Notes: generated from the sequence alone by a model not told the origin. Counted from the stretch's first letter, positions 38,054 through 46,212 are shown. The stretch is 64,000 nt of DNA from Comamonadaceae bacterium OH2545_COT-014 (GCA_003859965.1 RQYR01000002.1:62001-126000); one strand, 5' to 3'. A program made the numbers and translations.

Positions 38054-38466
38054 GGGGCGCTCCGGTAGAGGACGAAAAGAATGGCCAGCATGGGCAGGTT
38101 CTTGCTCAGCGGGCCGATGGGGTGCAGCCACAGCGCGGGCAGCAGCGCGGTGGCGGCCAGCGTCAGGCCCAGCACGGCCAGGGCCGTGAGGGCGTAGGTG
38201 GCGCGGCCGGGCCGCCAGGTCAGCGCCAGCGCCAGGGCGATGTCCAGCGCCACGCCGCCGCCGATGAGCGCGTGCGCCAGCGGCCCCGGCGGCACGCCAC
38301 CGGCGCGCAGCAGCGCCAGGCTTTGGCCGTTCCACTCGATCAGGCTGGCGGCCACGGTGAGCCAGCACACGGCGATCAGGCTGGCGCGCAGCAGGCGCAG
38401 TGCACCAGGGGCGTGGGGGTCATGCGGGGCGCGGCTGGTTGCGGGTGTGGCGGGTGTGTTTGGCAT
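38050..38466 (-). CDS. DoxX-like membrane protein
   Basis: 138 residues, four helices. After a Pro/Ala-rich start, LLRASLIAVCWLTVAASLIEWNGQSLALL, GGVALDIALALALTWRP and a C-terminal KNLPMLAILFVLYRS fit the short DoxX-like type found fused or adjacent to NAD-epimerase-like proteins. Start at 38464-38466; 1-bp gap from the SDR gene and 4-bp overlap with DUF2269. Confidence 0.75.
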   Translation of the reverse strand: MPNTPATPATSRAPHDPHAPGALRLLRASLIAVCWLTVAASLIEWNGQSLALLRAGGVPPGPLAHALIGGGVALDIALALALTWRPGRATYALTALAVLGLTLAATALLPALWLHPIGPLSKNLPMLAILFVLYRSAP

Positions 38467-38467
38467 G

Positions 38468-39478
38468 TCAGCCTCCGGCGGATGCGGCCAGGCCCGCGAT
38501 GAAGCGCGCCGGGGGCGTGGCCGGGCGGCCCAGCAGCGCGGGCAGGGTGTGGGCGTCGGCCACGTTGTCGCTGGCCAGCAGGGCCAGCGATTGGCTGCAC
38601 CAGGGGGAAAAGGGCAGCGCATCGCCCAGGCGCGCGCTGGCTTGGGTCAGCCAATGGGGCAGGGGCCAGATCCGGGCGGGGCGGGCGGGCGCTTTGCCAT
38701 CCAGCGCACCCAGTTGCGTGCGCAGCAGGGCGATGTACTCGGCCAGCGTCATGGCCTGCGGGCCAGCCAGATCGGCCAGGCCGGTGAATGCGGCGGTGTT
38801 GTTGACGATGTTGTTGACGGTGAAGTCAGTGGTGGCGCTTGTGGCCGTGGCCGCGCCAGCGGGCGACGGCAGCAGGCGCGCCACGGCGTCGGCCAGGTCC
38901 CACACGGCCAGGGGCTGTACGCGCGCTTGCAGCACCGGGCGCGGCAGGGCCAGCCAGGGCAGGCGCGCCAGCGCCAGGAACAGGCGCGTGCTCTCGCCGC
39001 CCGCGCCAAACACCAGGCTGGGGCGCAGCACCACGCCGTCGAGCTGGCCGGCCTCGGTCAGCGCCAGCAGGTGGGCGTCGGCGGCGCGCTTGGTGCGGGC
39101 GTAGGGGGTAGCGCCGTGGGCGATGCCCAGCGCGGAAATCTGCACCACGCGGCGCAGGCCGTGGGCGGTGCAGGCGTCGAACAGGGCGCGCGGGGCGGCG
39201 TCGTGCACCAGCGCCATGGGCCGCGCGCGGCTGTCGCGCAGCAGGCCCACGGCGTTGACCACGGCCTGCACGCCATGCAGCAGCGGCGCCCAGTGCGCGG
39301 GCGTGCTGGCCTGGGTGAAATCCACGGCCGGGCTGCTGTGGCGGCTGGCGGCGCGCACCTGCCAGCCCGCGCGGCGCAGGGCCTGGGCGATGTGGCGGCC
39401 AATGAAGCCGCTGGCGCCGCACAGCAGCGCGGTGGGGGCGGCGGCGGTGGTGGGCATGGGGGATGCGGGGGCTGTCAT
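38468..39478 (-). CDS. Atypical SDR / NAD(P)-binding epimerase-like protein
   Basis: 336 residues, Rossmann start LLCGASGFIGRHIAQALRRAG (cited in part; GxxGxxG at 21-27), then NAVGLLRDSRARPMALVHDAAPRALFDAC and RVVQISALGIAH, GATPYARTKRAAD with a Tyr-x3-Lys-like YARTK. The closest pattern is the NDUFA9/NmrA-like atypical SDR group. Substrate unknown. The ATG at 39476-39478 has AAGGAGCC upstream. Usually neighbours DoxX-like genes, as here. Confidence 0.85.
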   Translation of the reverse strand: MTAPASPMPTTAAAPTALLCGASGFIGRHIAQALRRAGWQVRAASRHSSPAVDFTQASTPAHWAPLLHGVQAVVNAVGLLRDSRARPMALVHDAAPRALFDACTAHGLRRVVQISALGIAHGATPYARTKRAADAHLLALTEAGQLDGVVLRPSLVFGAGGESTRLFLALARLPWLALPRPVLQARVQPLAVWDLADAVARLLPSPAGAATATSATTDFTVNNIVNNTAAFTGLADLAGPQAMTLAEYIALLRTQLGALDGKAPARPARIWPLPHWLTQASARLGDALPFSPWCSQSLALLASDNVADAHTLPALLGRPATPPARFIAGLAASAGG

Positions 39479-39517
39479 GGCAAGGCTCCTTTCAAGGGCG
39501 TGGCGGGCGAACAGCCC

Positions 39518-39988
39518 TTACTTGGGGGATGGCTGACGGGGCGCGCCGCTTTCATCCAGGCGGCAAGCATCCCCCGGGCCGCAGCGCTGGCTGGCATGGC
39601 GGGCGGCGTGGGCCTGCGCCTCCTGCAAGGGCTGGGCCGGCGCGCGCGCGAACAGCCAGCGCGCCAGGTGCGGGTAGAGCGCGCGCGCCAGCCGGCCCAG
39701 CAGCGGGTGGCGCAGGGCGCGCGCCACGCGCTGGCGGCCCACGGCGGCGTAGGCGGCCTCGAACGCGGGCACGCCCACCAGCACGCGGCCGTCGGCGGTC
39801 TGGGCGTGCATCAGGCGCATCAGCTCGGCCTGGGTGCAGCCGGCGGGCGCGCCGTCAAAGCCGGGGGGCGAGCAGTCCACCAGCCGCAGGCGGCCGTGCG
39901 CGTCGCGCTGCAAGAGCGCGTGCATCTCCGCCGCGCACAGCGGGCAGGAGGCGTCGTAGTACAGCGTCAGGGGGTAGGTGGCGGGCAT
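39518..39988 (-). CDS. DCC-type thiol-disulfide oxidoreductase-like protein (DUF393)
   Basis: 156 residues. TLYYDASCPLCAAEMHALLQRD carries the DxxCxxC motif (Cys15, Cys18) of the thioredoxin-fold DCC family, then GRLRLVDCSPPGFD and the family end region VGVPAFEAAYAAVG, LLGRLARALYPHLARW. A redox role is likely; substrate unknown. Start at 39986-39988 with AAGGAAG upstream. Confidence 0.85.
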   Translation of the reverse strand: MPATYPLTLYYDASCPLCAAEMHALLQRDAHGRLRLVDCSPPGFDGAPAGCTQAELMRLMHAQTADGRVLVGVPAFEAAYAAVGRQRVARALRHPLLGRLARALYPHLARWLFARAPAQPLQEAQAHAARHASQRCGPGDACRLDESGAPRQPSPK

Positions 39989-40035
39989 TGTGCTTCCTTG
40001 GTTTGAAAAGATGGATATTTCAGAAAAAAGTGAAA

Positions 40036-40536
40036 TCAAGGCGCAAAAAAAGGGGCGCGGCGGCTTGCACTGCTTTCGCGGCCTGGGCGTGGCTCCAGGT
40101 TTTCGGCCAGGCTTTCGGCCAGGTGCTTGAGGGCGCGCAGGCGCTGGCGCGATTGGCGCTGCACGTAGCGGCCCACCAGCGGCGTGAGCAGCCAGGCCAC
40201 GGCCCGGTGCAGGCGCAGGTGGTAAGTGAAGTGCACGCGGCAGCGCTCTGGTCCATCGGGCACGAAGCGCCAGCTGCCCGCCAGTGCGGCGAACAGCCAG
40301 GGCCCGCGCAGCAGGCGGAAGGCGGCCACGCGCGGGCGCTGAAAGCTGACGTAGGCCACGTCAAAGGCCATGCCCAGCGGGGCCGGGCAGTGCGCCACGC
40401 GTGTGCCGTCCGCAGCGGTGGCGGGCCGGGCGTGCGGGGTCAGGCTGTCCCACAGCGGGCGCAGGGCGTAGTCCTGGCTCAGATCGAAGCAGGTGGCGGC
40501 GCTGGCCGCGATGTCGATGTGGGTCTGAATGCGCAT
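40036..40536 (-). CDS. SRPBCC (START/Bet v 1-like) family protein
   Basis: 166 residues. MRIQTHIDIAASAATCFDL and ALRPLWDSLTPHARPATA are the START-like beginning; the strand VAHCPAPLGMAFDVAYVSF and helix AVAWLLTPLVGRYVQRQSRQRLRALKHLAESL complete the fold. It presumably binds a hydrophobic ligand. Start at 40534-40536 with CAGGAGAG upstream; 25 bp after the regulator gene. Confidence 0.85.
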   Translation of the reverse strand: MRIQTHIDIAASAATCFDLSQDYALRPLWDSLTPHARPATAADGTRVAHCPAPLGMAFDVAYVSFQRPRVAAFRLLRGPWLFAALAGSWRFVPDGPERCRVHFTYHLRLHRAVAWLLTPLVGRYVQRQSRQRLRALKHLAESLAENLEPRPGRESSASRRAPFFAP

Positions 40537-40561
40537 GGGGCTCTCCTGGTCGGTTAAGGGT

Positions 40562-41080
40562 TCAGCGCACCAGCTTCTGCACGCTGGCGCCGAGCTTGAG
40601 CACTTTTTCCAGCGTGCTGGGCGACAGGCGCAGCATTTCCTCGCTCCAGGCGCCCAGCGCCTGCATGAAGCGCAGGGTCTCGCGCAGACGGTCCTGCGCA
40701 TCGGGCGGCTCGGCGGCGAAGTCCTCGCGCGCCACCAGCTCGGCCAGCAGGCGCGTGGTGGGGTCGAACTCGCGCTCCTTGCGCTCGCGCACGATGGTGC
40801 GAAACAGCGCCCACACATCGCTGGAGGTTTCAAAGTAATCGCGCCGGTCGCCCAGCATGTGGGTGACGCGGATCAGGTTCCAGTTCTGCAGCTCCTTGAG
40901 GCTGTTGCTCACGTTCGAGCGCGCCACGCCCAGGGTCTCGGCCAGCGCCTCGGCATGCAGCGGGCGGCCGTGGATGAACAGCAGCGCATGGATTTGCGCC
41001 ACCGTGCGGTTGACGCCCCAGGCGGAGCCCATTTCACCCCAGTGGACGACGAAGCGGCGTGCGATATCGGTCAGTTCCAT
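40562..41080 (-). CDS. GbsR/MarR-family transcriptional regulator
   Basis: 172 residues. WGEMGSAWGVNRTVAQIHALLF and LAETLGVARSNVSNSLKELQNWNLIRVTH (helix-turn-helix, about 49-77) are typical of GbsR-type winged-helix proteins. Head of a six-gene minus-strand operon. The start at 41078-41080 was chosen over a longer frame because that extension would read through a perfect operator palindrome and promoter. The predicted start point is only a few bases before the ATG, so the message may be leaderless. Autorepression is likely. Confidence 0.9.
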   Translation of the reverse strand: MELTDIARRFVVHWGEMGSAWGVNRTVAQIHALLFIHGRPLHAEALAETLGVARSNVSNSLKELQNWNLIRVTHMLGDRRDYFETSSDVWALFRTIVRERKEREFDPTTRLLAELVAREDFAAEPPDAQDRLRETLRFMQALGAWSEEMLRLSPSTLEKVLKLGASVQKLVR

Positions 41081-41088
41081 GAGGCGGG

Positions 41089-41127
41089 AATGTATAGGAA
41101 CTGAAATTTCTGTCAAGACAGAAATTT
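41089..41127 (-). promoter_or_regulatory. Promoter and perfect operator palindrome of the GbsR operon
   Basis: Arms AAATTTCTGTC (41104-41114) and GACAGAAATTT (41117-41127) with a 2-bp centre: 11-bp perfect dyad. On the minus strand its right part supplies a -35 TTGACA (41111-41116), 16 bp before a -10 TACATT (41089-41094). A bound repressor would block the -35, a clean autorepression design. Confidence 0.75.
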
Positions 41128-41263
41128 TTTGCCATGTATCGCCGGCCAGCGCTGTGCGGGCTGATGACGGCACGCCTTGATGTCAGGGGATGAGAGACAG
41201 CAGGCATGGCGGGCCGTCCGTCGTTTGCCTGGGCTGGAGGCGGGTCAACGCTGCTGCGCTCAT

Positions 41264-41297
41264 AAAAATATAGCTGCTTAGGCTGTATTGACGGCGC
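41264..41297 (+). repeat. Dispersed hairpin repeat, copy 5 (short)
   Basis: AAATATAGCTGCTTAGGCTGT, then ATTGACGGC. The left half fits the family well; the right arm is decayed, so the stem is weak. Confidence 0.45.
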
Positions 41298-41431
41298 TGG
41301 GGACGGATATGGCTGAAAAAGCAGGCCGGGCGAACGCGCTTGTGGCTTCTGAACAGGGCGAGTTGGCTGGGCGCGGCGTTTGCATGGAATCGCGCTGAAA
41401 GCGCAAGCCTCCGGTGTGCTGCTGAAACGTG

Positions 41432-42580
41432 TCAGCGGCTGTGGGCGGGCGGAAGGGTTCCGTCCGTGGCCAGCAAGGCTTGCGCCTGGGTCTGGTTCAG
41501 TGGCGCGCCGTAGAACAGGGCGTAGAAATCGCGCACGGCCTCGGTCATGGGGGGCAGTGTTTGCAGGGCCGGGTGGCCGGGGTGCAGCGCTTGCAGCAGC
41601 CAGCGCACGCCGATCAGGCGGTTGATGCCGGGCGGCCCGTCAAGCCAGCCAAAGGGCAGCACGGGGGCCGTGTGCACGCGGCCGTTGCGCACGGCGCTGA
41701 CGCCGTGCCAGAGCGGGTCGCGGCGCACGTGGGCGGCGAAGGCGGGGTCTTGCGTGACGACGACTTGCGGGTCCCAGGCCAGGATCTGCTCCATCGACAC
41801 CCGCGTCAGCCCGCCGCGCCCGCTGGCGGCGGCCACGTTGCGCCCGCCGGCGTGTTCGATGATTTCCACGTTGATGGCGCCGCCCAGCCCGGTTTCCATG
41901 CCGCCGGGGCCGCGGCCCAGGTACACGCGCGGGCGCTGGGCTTCGGGCACGCTGTCGCGCACGCGCCGGGCCAGCGCGGCTATGTTTTCGGCATGGCGGG
42001 CCAGGGCGGCGCCGCGTTCGGGCACGCCCAGCAGGGCGCCGGCTTCGCGCAGCTGGCGCGCGTGATCGGGCAGCGTGCCTTGCAGCAGCAGGCAGGGCAG
42101 GCCGGTCTGGCGGGCCAGGCGTTCGGTGGCGGAGAGGTAGGTGGCGTCGGTGGCGCCCACGTCCAACACCAGGTCAGGTTGCAGTGCAAGCAGCTTTTCC
42201 AGCGGCATGGTGCTGCCGCGGCCGGTGAGGCGGCCCAGGTGGGGCAGCGCGGCCAGGTGCGGGTGCAGATGGCGGCGCGCTTCATCGCTGAGGCGCATGG
42301 GCCAACCCAGCAGCTTTTCCGGCGCCAGGGCGGCCAGCAGCACGCCGGCTGGCGGCCCGGCGGCGAACACACGGCGGGTGGCGCCAGGCGCGGGCAGCGC
42401 GCCAAAGCGGGCGGCCACGGTGCTGGCGGCGGCGGGGGAGGGCGGTGCAGCGCGGCCAGCCAGCGCCTGGCTCCAGGCGGGCCAGGCGCCAAGCGCACCC
42501 GCTGCGCCGAGGGCGTGGCGCAGCCACTGGCGCCGGCTGGCGGGGGGCAGGGGCGAAGGGTCGGGGGGCGGAAGGTGCAT
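41432..42580 (-). CDS. BtuF/MolA-type periplasmic metal or cofactor binding protein
   Basis: 382 residues. A twin-arginine-like signal (SRRQWLRHALGAAGALGAW) is followed by a class III binding-protein fold: RRVFAAGPPAGVLLAALAPEKLLGWPM, LEKLLALQPDLVLDVGATDATY, and a second lobe with GGRNVAAASGRGGLTRVSMEQILAWDPQVVV and a C-terminal helix. This fold binds siderophores, heme, cobalamin or, in MolA, molybdate/tungstate. The FecCD permease and ATPase are absent next to it. Start at 42578-42580. Its neighbours (DUF2478, TonB receptor) suggest import of a metal species, possibly molybdenum. Confidence 0.85.
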   Translation of the reverse strand: MHLPPPDPSPLPPASRRQWLRHALGAAGALGAWPAWSQALAGRAAPPSPAAASTVAARFGALPAPGATRRVFAAGPPAGVLLAALAPEKLLGWPMRLSDEARRHLHPHLAALPHLGRLTGRGSTMPLEKLLALQPDLVLDVGATDATYLSATERLARQTGLPCLLLQGTLPDHARQLREAGALLGVPERGAALARHAENIAALARRVRDSVPEAQRPRVYLGRGPGGMETGLGGAINVEIIEHAGGRNVAAASGRGGLTRVSMEQILAWDPQVVVTQDPAFAAHVRRDPLWHGVSAVRNGRVHTAPVLPFGWLDGPPGINRLIGVRWLLQALHPGHPALQTLPPMTEAVRDFYALFYGAPLNQTQAQALLATDGTLPPAHSR

Positions 42581-42629
42581 GGCCAAGGCTTCTGAGGGTG
42601 GAGGGCAACGGGGCGTGTGCGGAATCAGC

Positions 42630-42645
42630 TTTGAACGGGTTCTTA
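42630..42645 (-). repeat. AGAACCCGTTCAAA motif at the DUF2478 stop
   Basis: The TAA stop of the DUF2478 gene runs into GAACCCGTTCAAAG on the minus strand, with one change (T to C) from the commoner form. Confidence 0.5.
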
Positions 42646-43182
42646 TGCCGGCGCGCCGGCGCGCTGCCGCAGGCACCACTGGTAAAGCGCTCCGGCCTGG
42701 GCGGGCAGCTCGTCATGGGCGCCGCCGGTGAAGCGGCGCCAGCTTTCCAAATGGCGCGCGGCCACGGCGGTGAGTACCGGAATGCCGGCCGCGGCGAAGG
42801 CGGCGAACTCCTGCGTGAAGCCGCCGCCTTCGGCCTCGGCATTGCCGAAGCGGTTGATCACGGCTAGCGCCACGCGGTCGGTCAGCGCCTGCCGCAGCGC
42901 GCTGCTGGCCAGCGCCAGCCCGCGCAGATCCAGGCTGCACGCTTGCGAGGCCCCGCCCAGGTCTTGCGAGATCTCGAAGACCTGGCCGTTGCGCAAGTCG
43001 TGCAGGCACATGCGCTTGTTGCCGTTGGGGTAGCGGTCCAGGCGGTGCACCAGTCCGCCCACCGGCCAGCCCGCGTGCTGGAGGCGGCGGGCGGTGTGTT
43101 CCAGCAAGATCTCGGCGGTGTGGTCGCCGTCGGCGTGACACAGGGCGGCCAGAGGTGGCGCGGGCGTGGGGGTGGCAGTCAT
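42643..43182 (-). CDS. DUF2478 protein
   Basis: 179 residues. AALCHADGDHTAEILLEHTARRL, GLVHRLDRYPNGNKRMCLHDLRNGQVFEISQDLG and VINRFGNAEAEGGGFTQEFAAFAAAGIPVLTAVA match DUF2478, a P-loop-like family of unknown function that in other genomes is often beside molybdate or metal uptake genes. Conserved His/Cys/Glu residues could bind metal or nucleotide. Start at 43180-43182; 62 bp before the binding-protein gene. Confidence 0.8.
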   Translation of the reverse strand: MTATPTPAPPLAALCHADGDHTAEILLEHTARRLQHAGWPVGGLVHRLDRYPNGNKRMCLHDLRNGQVFEISQDLGGASQACSLDLRGLALASSALRQALTDRVALAVINRFGNAEAEGGGFTQEFAAFAAAGIPVLTAVAARHLESWRRFTGGAHDELPAQAGALYQWCLRQRAGAPA

Positions 43183-43343
43183 GGCAAGACGCGAGAGGGG
43201 AAAGGTCTGGTGTGTATCAAGCATGCTGCCCGCCGCGCGGCCGGGGCAGCGCAGCCGGCGGCCAGCCCCGCCAGCCACTGCCGGCGCTGCAAAAGCAGGC
43301 ACGGGGCGGGCCGGGCCGGGCCGTCATGGGCTTCAGCAATGCT

Positions 43344-45443
43344 TCAGAAACGATAGCTGAAGTTGGCGTACCAGCTGCGGCCGGGCATGGGGATGCCGTC
43401 GGCCCACTGGTACCACTTGTCGCCCAGGTTGGTGACGCCGAAGTCCAGCGCCATGCCGGGGCGCGGCTGGTAGCGGGCGCGCAGATGCAGCAGGCCGTAG
43501 CCGGGCAGCGTCAGCACTTGCGAGCGGCCGCCGGCGGCCACGGGCATGCGGCGGCCGGTTTCGGCCTCGACCTCGGCGCGCAGTTGCCACTGCGCCAGGG
43601 GTTGCCATTGCAGGCCGGCCAGCAGGCGCTGGCGCGGGGTGCCGGTGAGCAGGACGCGGCGGTCGCTCAGGTTGGTGCGGTGCAGGTAGGTGTAGGCGGC
43701 GTTGAGCTGCCACTGCGCCGACAGGCGCTGGGCCAGCGCCAGTTCCAGCCCGGCGCTGCGGGTGCGGCCCACGTTCTGGGCCTGGTCGCAGGTGGCGCCG
43801 CCGCAGGCGCCGGAGGGCACGATCTGGGTCTGGATTTCGTCGCGCACGCGGCTGTAAAACAGGCTGGCCTGGCCCTGGGCGCCGGCCCAGGGGCGGCCGC
43901 TGGCGCCCAGCTCCAGGTGGGCGGCGGCCTCGGGCTTGAGGTCGGGGTTGGGCAGGGCGCGGCCCAGGCGGGCGGAGTAGCGGTCCTTGATGGTGGGAAA
44001 GCGCGTCTTGCGCGAGAGCACGGCGTACAGCTCGTCGCCTTGCGGGGTGAGCGCGTAGCCGAGCTTGAGCAGGCCGTTGGTGGCGCTGGTGGCGCCGGTG
44101 GGCCAGTGGTGCACGCGCTGGGCGTCGCGCTTGTCGTGGCTGAGGCCGGCGGTGAGCTGCCAGCGCGGGCCCAGGGTAATGCGGTCCTCGGCCACCAGCG
44201 AAGTGGTGAGGTCGCGGTAGTACTTCTCGGGGTTGCGGCCGCTGGCGGCGTCGGTGTGTTCGTCGCGCTTGTAGTGCAGGGCAAAGACCAGCTCGTGGTT
44301 TTTCAGGCCGGCGTGCGTCCACTCCAGGCTGGCGCCCTGGCTCACGTCCTTGTAGCTGCTGGTGGGGGCGTGGCGGGTGTAGCTGGCGTCGGTGTACATG
44401 TCCAGCCCGTTGCGGTAGGTGTCGCGGTACAGGCGGGCTTTGAGCAGGTTGTTGCTGCCAATGCGGGTGGTGCCCAGGAAATACAGGCTGTCCTTGTCCC
44501 AGTAGGGCCAGCGCCAGTAGCGCACGGCGTTGCGCTGGGTGGAGCGGCCGGTGTAGACCGGGTTGCCTTTCTCGCCGTCTTGCCGCACGTAGCCCACGGC
44601 ATATTCGTCGCTGGCGTTGGGCGTCAGGCCCAGTTTGAGCGAGAGGCGTCGGTCGCTGCGGTCGGCATTGGCGCGGTAGCGGCCCGTGTCGGTGGGACGG
44701 CGCTTGAAGTCCTGAAAGCCCTTGGGCAGCGGGAAGCTGTGCGCGTCCAGATACGACAGGCCCGCCTGGTAGTACCAGCGGCCCTGGTGGCCGCCCAGGT
44801 TGACGGCGGCCTGGCGTTCGCGGCCGGCGCCCAGGCCCAGGCGCGCATCGCCCTCGAAGGGGCGGGCAGGCTTGCGCGTGACCAGGTTCACCGCGCCGCC
44901 CAGCGTGTTGGGGCCGTACAGCAGCGAGGTGCCGGACTTGGCCACGCGCACTTCGGCCAGGTCGAAGGTGGTGAAGCGGCCGAAATCCACGTAGCCGTCG
45001 TAAGGCACGTACAGCGGCACGCCGTCCACGTACACGGGCGCCTGACGCGAATCGAAGCCGCGCAGGCTGAGCATGGCTTCATTGCGGTTGTTGTGCGTCA
45101 GGCTCACGCCGGGCAGCAGGGCCACGGCTTCGGCCACGGTGCGGGCGTTGGCGCGTTCCAGCTCGCGCTGGGTCAGGCGCTGCGCGTCGGCGGCGCTGCC
45201 TTCGTCATCGCGACGCGCGCGCACCTCCACTGTGCCCAGCGTGAAGGGCTGGACAGCTTCGGCCTCGGAGGCCGCGGCCGCCGGGGCGGGGGCCTGCTGC
45301 GCCCCGGCCGGTAGGGCCAGCGGCGTGATGGCCAGGGCGACCCAGAGCCAGGCGGCCCGGCGGGGGAAGGCCGGTGCGGTGGGGTGTTCAGCCAAAGGCA
45401 TGTGGGCGGTGGCGGGTGACATGGCGTTCTCGTGCGCTTTCAT
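43344..45443 (-). CDS. TonB-dependent outer membrane receptor
   Basis: 699 residues. Signal segment (RRAAWLWVALAITPLALPAGAQ), a TonB-box region (FTLGTVEVRARR), a plug domain (about 75-190: RELERANARTVAEAVALLPG, AMLSLRGFDSRQAPVYVDGV, SGTSLLYGPNTLGGAVNLVTRKP) and a 22-strand-type barrel ending with the terminal aromatic Phe (ANFSYRF). The barrel has one Cys pair (PSGACGGATCDQ). The ligand cannot be read from sequence; DUF2478 and a MolA/BtuF-type protein follow. Two in-frame ATGs lie 8 and 15 codons in. A palindromic element is 42 bp upstream. Confidence 0.92.
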   Translation of the reverse strand: MKAHENAMSPATAHMPLAEHPTAPAFPRRAAWLWVALAITPLALPAGAQQAPAPAAAASEAEAVQPFTLGTVEVRARRDDEGSAADAQRLTQRELERANARTVAEAVALLPGVSLTHNNRNEAMLSLRGFDSRQAPVYVDGVPLYVPYDGYVDFGRFTTFDLAEVRVAKSGTSLLYGPNTLGGAVNLVTRKPARPFEGDARLGLGAGRERQAAVNLGGHQGRWYYQAGLSYLDAHSFPLPKGFQDFKRRPTDTGRYRANADRSDRRLSLKLGLTPNASDEYAVGYVRQDGEKGNPVYTGRSTQRNAVRYWRWPYWDKDSLYFLGTTRIGSNNLLKARLYRDTYRNGLDMYTDASYTRHAPTSSYKDVSQGASLEWTHAGLKNHELVFALHYKRDEHTDAASGRNPEKYYRDLTTSLVAEDRITLGPRWQLTAGLSHDKRDAQRVHHWPTGATSATNGLLKLGYALTPQGDELYAVLSRKTRFPTIKDRYSARLGRALPNPDLKPEAAAHLELGASGRPWAGAQGQASLFYSRVRDEIQTQIVPSGACGGATCDQAQNVGRTRSAGLELALAQRLSAQWQLNAAYTYLHRTNLSDRRVLLTGTPRQRLLAGLQWQPLAQWQLRAEVEAETGRRMPVAAGGRSQVLTLPGYGLLHLRARYQPRPGMALDFGVTNLGDKWYQWADGIPMPGRSWYANFSYRF

Positions 45444-45479
45444 CGGATGATTTGTTGCCAGATGTAAAGCGGAAAATTG

Positions 45480-45508
45480 TATAGCGCTATAACTTTTTTT
45501 GAATAGCG
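45480..45508. promoter_or_regulatory. Mo-box-like palindrome upstream of the TonB receptor
   Basis: CGCTAT (45485-45490), 12-bp spacer, ATAGCG (45503-45508); overlapping it is a second perfect palindrome TATAGCGCTATA (45480-45491). The shape recalls ModE/Mop boxes (CG-TATA...TATA-CG). It is 42 bp before the start codon, suitable for a repressor. Confidence 0.4.
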
Positions 45509-45608
45509 TGAGGCGCGGTTTTTTATCGCGCTTTTTGCAGGTATGAATACTGCGAAACGGGCAGGAGAAAGCGGAAGGCTGGCCTGCCGTGGCCCGGGCG
45601 CTGGGCGC

Positions 45609-46184
45609 TCAGCGGCGCGGCTGCGCCACCAGCAGCATCACCCGCGCCTTGCCCCGGCCCGTGTTGCGGAAGTGGTGCTCGGCATCGGCGCGCAGGCAGG
45701 CGGTATCGCCCGGGCCCAGGCGCAGGCGCTGGCCGTCCACCTCGATCAGCACCGCGCCCTGAATGACGTGAAAACACTCGCAGCTGCCTGCCGGGTGCGC
45801 GGCAAAGCGGCTGGTGGTCGCGCCTGCGGGCAGGGTGTAGGCCAGCCATTGCAGCCCCGGGCCGGGCTCGGCCAGCGTGCGGCGCTGCACGCCGCTGGCC
45901 GGGTCGGTGTAGCGCAAGCCCTCGCCCGCGCGCGTGAGCTGGGTGATGCGCGTGGCGGCGGGGGCGGCCAACAGTTCTTGCAGCTCGCAGCCCAGCGCCT
46001 GGGCGATGGCCAGGCCGTAGTTGAGGCTGGTGCCCAGCTCGTCGCGCTCGATGCGCGACAGCGCGCTGCGCGAGATGCCGGTGGCCTCGGCCAGCTGTTC
46101 CAGGGTAATGCCGATGACGGCGCGGCGGGCGCGTACGGCGGCGCCAAAGGCCGCGTCGTGACGGGGTGGATCGGTGCGGTTCAT
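45609..46184 (-). CDS. XRE-family regulator with cupin sensor domain
   Basis: 191 residues. A helix-turn-helix (about 14-68: VRARRAVIGITLEQLAEATG, SRSALSRIERDELGTS) is joined to a C-terminal cupin (about 105-188: HPAGSCECFHVIQGAVLIEVDGQ, LGPGDTACLRADAEHHFRNTG). This architecture serves in control of small-molecule uptake and catabolism. It is divergent from the lactate-permease-like gene (75 bp apart) and probably regulates it. Confidence 0.9.
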   Translation of the reverse strand: MNRTDPPRHDAAFGAAVRARRAVIGITLEQLAEATGISRSALSRIERDELGTSLNYGLAIAQALGCELQELLAAPAATRITQLTRAGEGLRYTDPASGVQRRTLAEPGPGLQWLAYTLPAGATTSRFAAHPAGSCECFHVIQGAVLIEVDGQRLRLGPGDTACLRADAEHHFRNTGRGKARVMLLVAQPRR

Positions 46185-46212
46185 GGGCGGGTGGCGCTTT
46201 TTGTGTTCTCTT

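Larger units (their letters stand above)
41081..41431. other. Intergenic region upstream of the GbsR operon
   Basis: 351 bp. It holds the GbsR operator/promoter (41089-41127) and one dispersed repeat (41264-41297). Nothing else recognised, including no ABC permease or ATPase remnant beside the binding-protein gene. Confidence 0.6.

Noticed and set aside
41081-41173. N-terminal extension of GbsR
   Set aside because: It would translate the operator and promoter, and it is unconserved in style.
45444-45608. Cobalamin riboswitch before the TonB receptor
   Set aside because: No B12-box-like core or expected stems could be found; the region is short and AT-rich.
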